Shown: piece by piece, positions 43,617 through 52,129 of the stretch
Position numbering within the stretch: the first letter of the stretch is position 1
How the letters are laid out: every line of letters begins with the position of its first letter
Assembly (NCBI GenBank): GCA_947169885.1
Contig: CAMVRM010000001.1
Coordinates: 62,001-126,000 of the forward strand
Direction: 5' to 3'
From: an uncultured Ruminococcus sp.
GTDB lineage: Bacteria; Bacillota; Clostridia; Oscillospirales; Ruminococcaceae
DNA: 64,000 nt
The notes under the pieces: model-generated
The model's input: only the letters and a program-made list of their open reading frames with translations
The model's database searches: none
What the model was told of the DNA's origin: nothing
Position numbers and translations under genes: made by a program

Positions 43617-44144
43617 ATGCTTATAAATACCGATAATGCAATAATCAAGTATTCCGACAAGGGAAAGCCTTTCCCTTATGACAAGCTTTTTTATGCGACT
43701 TTCGAGCCGTATATACTGGAATTCAAGAATTGCAGGCTGGACAAGCTGACCGAAGAAGACGCTGCAAGATGTCTTGCAAGGATCTTCAAGAGAATGGAGG
43801 TCAATGATGTTCCTGTGCTGAAATTCTTCAAGCATGACCTCGAGACTATGAGAGATCAGAGCCAGTACGGAAAAACAACAGGCTTAGTTGAGATAATCGC
43901 AAGGGATATTTTCTGCTGCTTCGACAAGAACCGCTATGATGAGAACGGCGAGTTTGCAGTTTGCGACCGCTATTACAGCATTACGGACAAGGACGGCAAA
44001 AAGGATTATATCTATGCCGAGGAATACGAAAAAACAGGACACTTCGGAAAGAAGCAGCTCACAGCCGAGTCGAAGTATTTCAAGGAGCTTCGCAGCTTCT
44101 ACAAGCTGGGTAAGCTTCCTAAGTCAAAAGAGGACTGGGAATAA
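43617..44144 (+). CDS. Conserved-looking soluble protein, unknown
   Basis: 175 residues, mixed alpha/beta composition, no membrane segment. Distinctive stretches are YSDKGKPFPYDKLFYATFEP, DAARCLARIFKRMEV and VCDRYYSITDKDGKKDYIY. I do not recognise the family. It lies in a row with the repeat protein (34 bp upstream) and a cyclophilin (21 bp downstream), so the three likely form an operon. Confidence 0.65.
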   Translation: MLINTDNAIIKYSDKGKPFPYDKLFYATFEPYILEFKNCRLDKLTEEDAARCLARIFKRMEVNDVPVLKFFKHDLETMRDQSQYGKTTGLVEIIARDIFCCFDKNRYDENGEFAVCDRYYSITDKDGKKDYIYAEEYEKTGHFGKKQLTAESKYFKELRSFYKLGKLPKSKEDWE

Positions 44145-44165
44145 TTTTTAAGGAGTTTTAAGAAA

Positions 44166-44636
44166 ATGGTAGTAATCGAAATGGCTAACGGCAAGAAGAT
44201 CAAGCTGGAACTTTATCCCGATGCCGCACCTATCACAGTTGCAAATTTTGAAAAGCTCGTAAAGCAGGGCTTTTATGACGGACTTATCTTCCACAGAGTT
44301 ATCAAGGATTTCATGATACAGGGCGGCGACCCCGAAGGCACAGGCATGGGCGGTTCGGATGAGAAGATAAAGGGCGAGTTCCTTGCTAACGGCGTGAATA
44401 ACCCTATCCGTCACGAGCGTGGAGTTATCTCCATGGCAAGGTCACAGATGCCCAACTCGGCATCAAGCCAGTTCTTCATCGTTCACAAGACTTCTCCGCA
44501 CCTTGACGGTCAGTACGCCGCATTCGGCAAGGTAGTTGAGGGCATGGAAGTAGTTGACGAGATCGCAGAGTGCCGCACCAATTTCAGTGACCGTCCTCTC
44601 GAAGATCAGGTAATGAAGAAAGTAACTATCGAATAA
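44166..44636 (+). CDS. Cyclophilin-type peptidyl-prolyl isomerase
   Basis: 156 residues. The cyclophilin core is complete: FHRVIKDFMIQGGDPEGTGMGG with the catalytic Arg, then SMARSQMPNSASSQFFIVH and LDGQYAAFGKVVEGM. No signal peptide, so it acts in the cytoplasm on prolyl bonds during folding. It ends the operon that starts at 42836. A strong terminator follows. Confidence 0.93.
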   Translation: MVVIEMANGKKIKLELYPDAAPITVANFEKLVKQGFYDGLIFHRVIKDFMIQGGDPEGTGMGGSDEKIKGEFLANGVNNPIRHERGVISMARSQMPNSASSQFFIVHKTSPHLDGQYAAFGKVVEGMEVVDEIAECRTNFSDRPLEDQVMKKVTIE

Positions 44637-44656
44637 TTCAATAGTACACACATCAG

Positions 44657-44695
44657 ACGGACAGCTTTCCGAAAAAGGGAGTTGTCCGTTTTTTT
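44657..44695 (+). terminator. Terminator after cyclophilin gene
   Basis: ACGGACA pairs with TGTCCGT, with an extended stem, then TTTTTTTATT. Confidence 0.85.
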
Positions 44696-44743
44696 ATTTG
44701 CCTTGTAAAGAATTTTACACCCTGTTATCTCGGACGACCCATC

Positions 44744-44780
44744 AAAAAAAGAGATCGACTTTACAAAAAAGCCGATCTCT
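44744..44780 (-). terminator. ackA terminator
   Basis: AGAGATCG/CGATCTCT stem, followed on the minus strand by seven T. Confidence 0.85.
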
Positions 44781-44831
44781 CATTAAAATTATCACATCAA
44801 ACGTAAAAATAACACCCGAAAAAATTCTGAA

Positions 44832-46028
44832 TTATTTTGTGATCAGTGCGAGGGTATCACGGGCGATAAGGAGTTCTTCGTTAGTGGGAACTACCCAGAC
44901 TTCAACCTTGCTGTCATCAGCGGATATGCGGCAAGCCTCGCCACGAACCTTGTTGCGCTCCTTATCAAGCTTGATGCCGAGGAATTCAAGACCCTCGCAG
45001 GCACGCTCACGGGTGGGAGCATCGTTCTCGCCGATACCGCCTGTGAACAGAACTGCATCAACGCCGCCCATAGCAGCTGCATACGAACCGATGTACTTCT
45101 TGATCTCATAGCCGAACATTTCGTTTACGATAGCAGCACGCTGGTTGCCCTCAGCAGCAGCGGCAGAAACGTCACGGTTGTCGGAGGAAACGCCCGATAC
45201 ACCGAGGAATCCGGACTGCTTGTTCATGTAGTTCGTCATTTCGTCAGGAGAAAGACCACGCTTTTTCTGAACGTACTCAACAGCCGAGGGGTCAACTGCG
45301 CCGCAGCGTGTACCCATTGTCAGACCGTCAAGGGGAGTGAATCCCATGGAAGTGTCAACGCTCTTGCCGCCGTCAACAGCAGTAATGGACGAGCCGTTGC
45401 CGAGGTGGCATGAAACGATTTTCAGCTCCTCGGGTCTCTTGCCGAGCAGACGTGCAAGCTCTGCCGAAACAAAGCGGTGGGAAGTGCCGTGGAAACCGTA
45501 CTTTCTTACGTGCAGTTCCTCATAGTCAGCATATGGCAGACCGTAGAGGAAAGCCTTCATAGGCATGGTAGAGTGGAAAGCAGTATCGAAAACAACAACC
45601 TGCGGAACGCCCTCGGGGAGTACTTTCTTGCAGGCACGCAGAGCAAGTGCGTGGGGGTGGTTGTGGACAGGCGCAAGCTCAGAAAGGTCATCGATCTTGT
45701 CGATAACTTCATCTGTTACAAGGCAAGTCTCCTTGAATACTTCAGCGCCCTGAACGATACGATGTCCGACTGCGGAGATCTCGCTCATGGAGTCGATGAC
45801 CTTAGCGTCGCCTGTTGTCAGAACTTCAACGAGTTTCTCAAAAGCCTCGGTGTGGGTGGGGAACTCACAGTCAGCTTCAAAGCTTCTGCCGTCGCCTGTT
45901 TTGTGAGCGATGTGACCGCCGATGCCGATTCGGTCAGCGTTGCCCTTTGCGAGTACCTTTTCGCCGTCCATGTCGAGCAGCTGGTATTTGAGTGAGGACG
46001 AGCCTGCGTTTACTACAAGAATTTTCAT
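44832..46028 (-). CDS. ackA: Acetate kinase
   Basis: 398 residues from the ATG at 46028 (ribosome site GGAAGA). The N-terminus MKILVVNAGSSSLKYQLLD and the internal VVFDTAFHSTMP, YGFHGTSHRFVS and CHLGNGSSITAV are standard for acetate kinase. It makes ATP and acetate from acetyl-phosphate, the main energy-yielding end step of fermentation. No pta gene is adjacent. It is divergent from tmcAL. Confidence 0.96.
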   Translation of the reverse strand: MKILVVNAGSSSLKYQLLDMDGEKVLAKGNADRIGIGGHIAHKTGDGRSFEADCEFPTHTEAFEKLVEVLTTGDAKVIDSMSEISAVGHRIVQGAEVFKETCLVTDEVIDKIDDLSELAPVHNHPHALALRACKKVLPEGVPQVVVFDTAFHSTMPMKAFLYGLPYADYEELHVRKYGFHGTSHRFVSAELARLLGKRPEELKIVSCHLGNGSSITAVDGGKSVDTSMGFTPLDGLTMGTRCGAVDPSAVEYVQKKRGLSPDEMTNYMNKQSGFLGVSGVSSDNRDVSAAAAEGNQRAAIVNEMFGYEIKKYIGSYAAAMGGVDAVLFTGGIGENDAPTRERACEGLEFLGIKLDKERNKVRGEACRISADDSKVEVWVVPTNEELLIARDTLALITK

Positions 46029-46064
46029 GTTTGTATCTTCCTTTTTTCTTAGATTTGATCTCCC

Positions 46065-46093
46065 TTGACAAAACAGGAACAATCACATATACT
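46065..46093 (+). promoter_or_regulatory. tmcAL promoter
   Basis: TTGACA, 17 bp, TATACT. Its start site falls inside the ackA promoter. Confidence 0.65.
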
Positions 46094-46096
46094 ATA

Positions 46097-46125
46097 ATTA
46101 TAACAATATTCGGGAAAATTTGCAA
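46097..46125 (-). promoter_or_regulatory. ackA promoter
   Basis: Minus-strand TTGCAA, 17 bp, TATAAT, interleaved with the tmcAL promoter. Confidence 0.7.
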
Positions 46126-46210
46126 GGGGCATTTGAAAATTTGCTGTTTTGCACAATTGACTAACAAAACTTAACTACATATTTGGGATACTATTAAAAA
46201 GGGTGATGTG

Positions 46211-47359
46211 ATGTATCTGACAGGAGTTGTTGCGGAGTTTAATCCATTCCACAACGGACATAAATATCTGCTGGAAAAAGTGCGTGAAAATGGTGCTACG
46301 CATATCGTGGCGGCGATGAGCGGCGATGCAGTCCAGCGTGGTGAAACGGCAGTATGCTCAAAGCATGAGCGTGCGGAAAATGCAGTGAAAAACGGCGCTG
46401 ACCTTGTGGTGGAACTGCCTGCGCCGTGGTCTTGTTCGGCGGCAGAATATTTTGCAGGCGGAGCAGTGAGCCTGCTTTGTGCGCTGGGGGTCGATGCGCT
46501 TGCATTTGGGAGCGAGACGGACGATGCGGCGCTTATCCGCAGGGCGGCTGATGCGGTGGACGAGCTTTCCGACTGTGAGGACGTGCGGCGGCTGACGGCT
46601 GAGGGAAAAAGCTATCCCTCGGCGCTGTGTGAAGCGGCAAAGGCGCACTTCGGGGAGCAGACGGCGCAGGTCATCGCAAGTCCGAACAGCACGCTTGCGG
46701 TGGAGTATGTTCGGGCGCTCGGGCGGCAGGGGAGCAAAGCGGACATCATACCGATAAAGCGTGTCGGGGCGGCGCATGACAGCGGTGAGGGTGCGAGCGG
46801 CAGTAATCTGAGAAGTCTGATAGCGCAGGGCTGTGACATCTCGGCACACGTCCCGAGCGGGTGTATCCCGAATAGCGTTTCGCCGTCCGAACGGGCATGG
46901 GATATTCTTTACTACGGGCTTCTGACGGCGGAACGTGAACAGCTTTTGAAACTGCCCGAGGTGAGCGAGCCGCTTGCGGACATCATCATTAAGGCAAGGC
47001 GTGACCCGTCAGCCGACTTCGGCGAGTTTCTTATGGCGGTCAAGTCAAAGAGGTTCACGCTTGCGAGGATAAGGCGTTCGGCGCTACATTTAGCGCTCGG
47101 GGTGACGAAAGCAGACTTTGAGGGTCAGCCGCCGTATTTAAGGGTGCTGTCGTTCAGCGAGAGGGGAGCGGAGATATTAAGGCGTTTCGGCGGCGGACTT
47201 CCGCTTTCGACTTCGCTGAGAGACTTGGAGCGTTCATCGGAGCAGGCGGCGCACATCATCGCCATAGAGAATCGGGCTGTGCGCCTGCGGCAGATGTGCG
47301 AAAACAGCCGAAGCTTTCAGAACGAATACTCACGGAAGATCGTACTAAATAAGAAATAA
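46211..47359 (+). CDS. tmcAL: tRNA(Met) cytidine acetate ligase
   Basis: 382 residues. I chose the ATG at 46211, 7 nt after AAAGGGTGA, over the adjoining GTG at 46208. The nucleotidyltransferase signature FNPFHNGHKY is at the N-terminus, then AMSGDAVQRGE and SNLRSLIAQG. TmcAL (YlbM) activates acetate with ATP and acetylates C34 of elongator tRNA-Met. It is beside ackA, which makes acetate. The coding DNA is more GC-rich than its neighbours, with many CGG/GCG codons. Confidence 0.88.
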   Translation: MYLTGVVAEFNPFHNGHKYLLEKVRENGATHIVAAMSGDAVQRGETAVCSKHERAENAVKNGADLVVELPAPWSCSAAEYFAGGAVSLLCALGVDALAFGSETDDAALIRRAADAVDELSDCEDVRRLTAEGKSYPSALCEAAKAHFGEQTAQVIASPNSTLAVEYVRALGRQGSKADIIPIKRVGAAHDSGEGASGSNLRSLIAQGCDISAHVPSGCIPNSVSPSERAWDILYYGLLTAEREQLLKLPEVSEPLADIIIKARRDPSADFGEFLMAVKSKRFTLARIRRSALHLALGVTKADFEGQPPYLRVLSFSERGAEILRRFGGGLPLSTSLRDLERSSEQAAHIIAIENRAVRLRQMCENSRSFQNEYSRKIVLNKK

Positions 47360-47449
47360 GAGTATGGCACAGCATCGGGGGTCAGCGTATATCTGCGGCG
47401 TAGGTCGTTCAACTTCATGTCAGTTTTTCTAATGGTTATTATATAAAGC

Positions 47450-47617
47450 TTAATATTTTCGGTAAGGACAGTTTTTACAAATTTCTTTCCAGTCAATCTT
47501 GATTTTAAAAATATCCGGTATATGTTCGTCATTTGTATATTGATTATCCAGACATTCTGTTGGAGTGATCGTTGAATCGATTAGAGGACATATAATATTG
47601 ATAACACTATTTTCCAT
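47450..47617 (-). CDS. Small Cys-rich protein, unknown
   Basis: 55 residues. It reads MENSVINIICPLID, then TPTECLDNQYTNDEHIPDIF, then ending WKEICKNCPYRKY. Four Cys (one single, one single, one CxxC) suggest a metal or structural site. It overlaps the end of the nuclease-like remnant at 47607-47951 by 11 bp, so the two were translated together. I recall small CP/CxxC proteins of this shape beside phage-head or toxin-type genes in gut Firmicutes, but cannot name the family. Confidence 0.6.
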   Translation of the reverse strand: MENSVINIICPLIDSTITPTECLDNQYTNDEHIPDIFKIKIDWKEICKNCPYRKY

Positions 47618-47951
47618 ATTTTCTTAAAACCTCCATTAGCTGTGAAACTGTTTCTTCATATTCACTTGATAAAAAGGCTGTGCTTATCATATTAGTTGAT
47701 AAATTTACGAAAGTGACTCCATTATAACTAAAATAGTTTTCAAACATACCATTCCATCTGCTTATCGAAACAGATGCGTCAGTGATGAAAGAAACAGCTT
47801 CATCGAAAGAAACATAATGTTCTCGTTTTGCAATATGTCTTGAATCTATCGACAGTTTGTTTATATCTATCTGCCGTGGCAGTATGCTGATTTCTCCCTT
47901 TATTCCCAGTTCTCTTATTTCTTCAATTATACCACCATTCTCCCCCCTCTG
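47607..47951 (-). pseudogene. 5'-truncated nuclease-like/toxin-type domain remnant
   Basis: The frame is open from a TGA at 47952-47954 to a TAG at 47607, giving 114 codons, but no ATG, GTG or TTG lies near its beginning. The sequence is clearly protein-like: EEIRELGIKGEISILPRQ, then SRHIAKREHYVSFDEAVSFI, SISRWNGMFENYFSYNG, and a Leu/Glu-rich end. It resembles, from memory, the C-terminal nuclease-like domains (PBECR group) on phage head proteins and polymorphic toxins. Just upstream a second frame (ending at the TGA-containing GEWWYN) also looks coding, so a frameshift may have broken a longer gene. It is probably a relic of a phage or toxin gene. Confidence 0.5.
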
Positions 47952-48104
47952 TCAACAACCCCCGTTTCAGTTCAGGCACTTCGACTTTCGGTTTTTTGAC
48001 AAGCTTCTGTTCGTTCACGCCTGCTGTGTACGTTCTGCCGCATGAAAAATATGTTCGATCCGTTATCGCAGATTTTTTTTGATGAACTTATTTTTCAGAC
48101 GTGT

Positions 48105-48580
48105 TATAATATAATCACAGCAAGGGGGTACGAAAGAGACCCCGAAAAAAGATACCGGGAACATTCTCGCAGAAAATTTTTGATGAAGTTTATGCGAAGA
48201 TGCGGTATACTTAAAGCATAAGGAAAACGTCAGACAGTTTCGTGAGAAAGCCGCTGTTTTGTTCTGCATTTTGCAGGGCGGCAAACGGTAAGAAAACGTT
48301 TTTTATCTCTGTCACTCTCCGCCCGAAGCCTTAGCGATAAGGCTTGGAACAGGCAGAAAGGCGAGTATCACATTCTTGTTATGACGGGCAATTTCGACAC
48401 GATGCACAAAAAAGAAAAGAGTGCATCGAACAAAGAACCGAACGAAGGGCATCGTTCGTGACGGAGGATATTGCACGGGCTTCTCCGTCCGCTATCCGAA
48501 TACGCCGTCAAACGGCGTACATATGATATTCACAGGCATTGCGGAACGTCTTTCCAAAGCTGCGGACAGCAAATTTTTTT
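48105..48580 (+). ncRNA. Candidate large structured RNA upstream of DUF2828 gene
   Basis: No gene is credible here, yet the plus strand is full of hairpins: GGGGT/ACCCC (from 48125); AAAACGT/ACGTTTT enclosing GCCGC/GCGGC and CTGC/GCAG (48224-48301); AAGCCTTA-GCGA-TAAGGCTT with a GNRA loop (48336-48355); CGATGCAC/GTGCATCG (about 48400-48428); CGAACGA/TCGTTCG (about 48439-48458); GACGGAG/CTCCGTC (about 48460-48489); and TACGCCGT/ACGGCGTA (about 48501-48519). A TATAAT box at 48105-48110 precedes it, and GCTG-CGGA-CAGC plus seven T (48559-48580) could end it. The family is unknown to me. Confidence 0.5.
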
Positions 48581-48810
48581 CTTCTAAGAATTGATTTGAC
48601 ATTAGCTCCGTCTGAAATAGCATAGGCGGTATTTAGAGAGACAGAAACCCTAAGAATTGCAGCTTGTAGTGACTGACGGGAAACTTTGTATGTGAATATC
48701 TGTGCGGCAGAAATATCGGTCGGGTATCGGGCGGAGACAAAAAGCCTGAAAAAACACACATCAAGGGGAGAATTATTTTAACGGCTCGAACAGCAAATAC
48801 GGAGGATATT
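48581..48810. other. Leader region of DUF2828 gene, no gene seen
   Basis: About 230 bp between the candidate RNA and the short frame at 48813. ACGGCTC (48781) pairs with GAGCCGT (48828-48834), enclosing the ribosome site of the short frame. Nothing else is recognisable. Confidence 0.4.
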
Positions 48811-48812
48811 AT

Positions 48813-48917
48813 TTGGAAATATTTTATGAGCCGTGTGACGAAAGACAGCAACAGCAAAATCATAACTATATCATGTCCCGATATATCGGCTGTCTTGAAA
48901 GGAGAAAACTATGTTAG
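48813..48917 (+). CDS. Possible 34-residue leader peptide overlapping DUF2828 start
   Basis: A TTG at 48813 lies 7 nt after GGAGG. The frame encodes MEIFYEPCDERQQQQNHNYI and ends RRKLC with TAG at 48915-48917, overlapping the DUF2828 ATG (48911) by 7 nt. The ribosome site lies within a 7-bp ACGGCTC/GAGCCGT hairpin, so translation could be structure-controlled. It may be a coupling leader or chance. Confidence 0.35.
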   Translation: MEIFYEPCDERQQQQNHNYIMSRYIGCLERRKLC

Positions 48918-50371
48918 AACTTCTGAAAAAGCAGGCTGCACAGACCTACACAGAAAACGGTGCGCTCACAAATTCAACAACACTCAGCGACTGCCTTGAC
49001 CTGTTCTTCTGCGCAGGCGCACTGAGAAACGCTGACGATGAAAGGATCGCCGAGCAAGTCCTCAGAGCATACGCCGAAGACCCCGTGAGAACTATGAAGA
49101 TAGTTTTCTTCGCAAGGGATATAAGGGGTGGCTTAGGCGAGAGGAGATTTTTCAGGGTCGCTGTCAAGGCTCTTGCAGAACACGAGTCTGAGGCGGTAAT
49201 GAGAAATCTGCCGCTGTTCTCTGAGTACGGCAGGTGGGACGACCTGATCGTTCTTTTGGGTACTTGCTGCGAACAGCAGGCGGTGGCTGTTATAAAAGAA
49301 CAGCTGGAAAAGGATATTGAAGCGCTCGGCAAGGGGGAGAGCGTTTCACTGCTGGGTAAGTGGCTGCCCTCGGTCAACACTTCCGGCGAGGAAACAAGGG
49401 CAGCGGCTAAAAAGCTTGCAAAGCTGCTGGGCATGAGAGAGTGCGACTACCGCAAGACGCTTTCCGCACTCCGCAAGCGCATCGCCATAATCGAGAACAA
49501 TCTGAGGGAGCAGGACTACTCCTTCGATTACGAAAAGCAGCCCTCAAAGGCGATGTTCAAGTACAGAGAAGCGTTCTTCCGCAATGACGGTGAGCGTTAC
49601 GGCGAATATCTCGAAGCGGTGAAAAAGGGCGAAAAGAAGCTGAACGCTTCCACACTTTACCCTTATGACATCGTGCGTAAGTGTCTTACCGAGCCTCATC
49701 TCAAAAGACGTGAGAAAGAGTCTCTTGACCTTTCGTGGAAGAACCTGCCCGAGATAGGCAATACCGATGAGAACTGTCTTGTGGTGGTGGACGGTTCGGG
49801 TTCGATGTACTGGAGCGCCAACAGACCCATAGATGCGGCGATCTCCCTCGGCATATACTTCGCCGAGCATAACAAGGGCGGCTTCAGGAACCACTTCATC
49901 ACATTCTCCGAATCCCCGAGACTTGTTGAGATCAAAGGCAGGGACATATACGAAAAGACAAGATACTGTTCGTCCTTCAACGAGTGTGCGAACACTGACA
50001 TTGCGGCGGTGTTCGAGCTGCTGCTGGAAACAGCGGTGGAGAATGAACTTCCGCAGGAGGATATGCCCTCAAAGCTCATCATCGTGAGCGATATGGAGTT
50101 CGATTACTGCGTGATAGGCGGCAGACAGGCTTTTGTCTTTGAGTACGCAAAGAGCCGCTTTGAGCAGCACGGCTACAAGCTGCCGCAGATAGTTTTCTGG
50201 AACGTTGACTCACGTCAGAACAACTTCCCCGTGAGCGTTTCGGATACGGGCTGCGCACTTGTGTCGGGTATGTCGACATCGCTGTTCGACATGGTGGCAG
50301 GCGATGACCTTGACCCCATAAAGGTCATGGACAAGGCTATCATGAGTGAGCGCTACAAGGCAGTAAGCTAA
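48911..50371 (+). CDS. DUF2828 Ro60/TROVE-like protein with vWA domain
   Basis: 486 residues. The N-terminal helical-repeat region carries VFFARDIRGGLGERRFFRVA and FSEYGRWDDLIVLLG, typical of DUF2828, whose fold is related to the TROVE ring of Ro60. The C-terminal von Willebrand A domain has an intact MIDAS: VVVDGSGSMYW (DxSxS), Thr in CANTDIAAVFE, and VSDMEFDYC. Ro60 proteins bind misfolded RNAs and small Y RNAs. AAAGGAG lies 6 nt before the ATG. It stands alone with its own terminator and a ~550-bp structured upstream region, which suggests an RNA partner (inference). Confidence 0.82.
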   Translation: MLELLKKQAAQTYTENGALTNSTTLSDCLDLFFCAGALRNADDERIAEQVLRAYAEDPVRTMKIVFFARDIRGGLGERRFFRVAVKALAEHESEAVMRNLPLFSEYGRWDDLIVLLGTCCEQQAVAVIKEQLEKDIEALGKGESVSLLGKWLPSVNTSGEETRAAAKKLAKLLGMRECDYRKTLSALRKRIAIIENNLREQDYSFDYEKQPSKAMFKYREAFFRNDGERYGEYLEAVKKGEKKLNASTLYPYDIVRKCLTEPHLKRREKESLDLSWKNLPEIGNTDENCLVVVDGSGSMYWSANRPIDAAISLGIYFAEHNKGGFRNHFITFSESPRLVEIKGRDIYEKTRYCSSFNECANTDIAAVFELLLETAVENELPQEDMPSKLIIVSDMEFDYCVIGGRQAFVFEYAKSRFEQHGYKLPQIVFWNVDSRQNNFPVSVSDTGCALVSGMSTSLFDMVAGDDLDPIKVMDKAIMSERYKAVS

Positions 50372-50381
50372 AAGGAAGAAA

Positions 50382-50424
50382 AAAGCGTTTTCTGTGAACG
50401 ATCCGCACAGAGAACGCTTTTTTT
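50382..50424 (+). terminator. Terminator after DUF2828 gene
   Basis: AAAGCGTTTTCTGTG/CACAGAGAACGCTTT stem running into seven T. Confidence 0.88.
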
Positions 50425-50440
50425 GATTTTGCGCAAAAAT

Positions 50441-50485
50441 AAAAAAAGAGATAAGAAACATCGTGAATGACATTTCTTATCTCTT
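50441..50485 (-). terminator. ilvC terminator (AGAGATAAGAAA hairpin)
   Basis: A perfect 13-bp stem AAGAGATAAGAAA/TTTCTTATCTCTT followed on the minus strand by TTTTTTTATTTTT. This shows that the AGATAAG repeat family can work as a terminator. Confidence 0.8.
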
Positions 50486-50512
50486 GTTAGTTAGCTGTTA
50501 TTTGGACAAATA

Positions 50513-51595
<1,083 letters not shown>

Positions 51596-51609
51596 CTAAA
51601 TAAAGGTTT

Positions 51610-52107
51610 TTACTTTTTGGCAGCGATAACATCTGCGCCCTTCTGTATAGCGATAGTTCCCGTGCGCACCATTTCAATGATGCCGTAGGGAGCGATAAGA
51701 TCTTCAAAGCGCTTTAAATGCTCGAATTTGTCGCATACTTCAAGCGTCATGGTGTTAACAGTCAGGTCTATGACCTTGGCGTTGGCGATCTCGCAGATAG
51801 TCATTACTTCCTGACGCTTGTCTGCGCCTGCGGAGATCTTCACCAGCAGAAGTTCACGGGCAAGGAACTCGCCTGCCGCAAAAGTCTTTACTTTTATGAC
51901 TTCGACTAACTTATTGAGCTGCTTTTCGATCTGCTCAACGGTGTAGTCGTTGCCGTCTGCGATTATCGTTACTCTTGAAATGCCGGGGTCTTGTGTAGGA
52001 CCGACTGCAAGGCTTTCGATATTGAAGCCTCTGCGTGAGAAAAGTCCGCTTATGCGTGACAGCACGCCGCTGTGATTTTCAACAAGAACGGATATTGTGT
52101 GCTTCAT
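51610..52107 (-). CDS. ilvN: Acetolactate synthase small (regulatory) subunit
   Basis: 165 residues from the ATG at 52107 (ribosome site AGGAGTG). The ACT domain MKHTISVLVENHSGVLSRIS is followed by GLFSRRGFNIESLAVGPT and a C-terminal domain. It binds valine and gives feedback inhibition to IlvB. Two lipoprotein genes lie between it and ilvB, and the gap to the nearer one is only 22 bp. Confidence 0.94.
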   Translation of the reverse strand: MKHTISVLVENHSGVLSRISGLFSRRGFNIESLAVGPTQDPGISRVTIIADGNDYTVEQIEKQLNKLVEVIKVKTFAAGEFLARELLLVKISAGADKRQEVMTICEIANAKVIDLTVNTMTLEVCDKFEHLKRFEDLIAPYGIIEMVRTGTIAIQKGADVIAAKK

Positions 52108-52129
52108 GATAAACACTCCTTTTTTTGAG

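Noticed and set aside
47922-47960. TTGACA-18-TATAAT on the minus strand as a promoter for the nuclease-like frame
   Set aside because: The sequence lies inside protein-like coding frames and leaves no usable start codon after it. I think it is chance within a degraded gene.
48508-48759. Minus-strand 83-codon frame upstream of the DUF2828 gene
   Set aside because: Its composition is unlike the neighbouring genes, it has no ribosome site, and it overlaps the hairpin-rich region.
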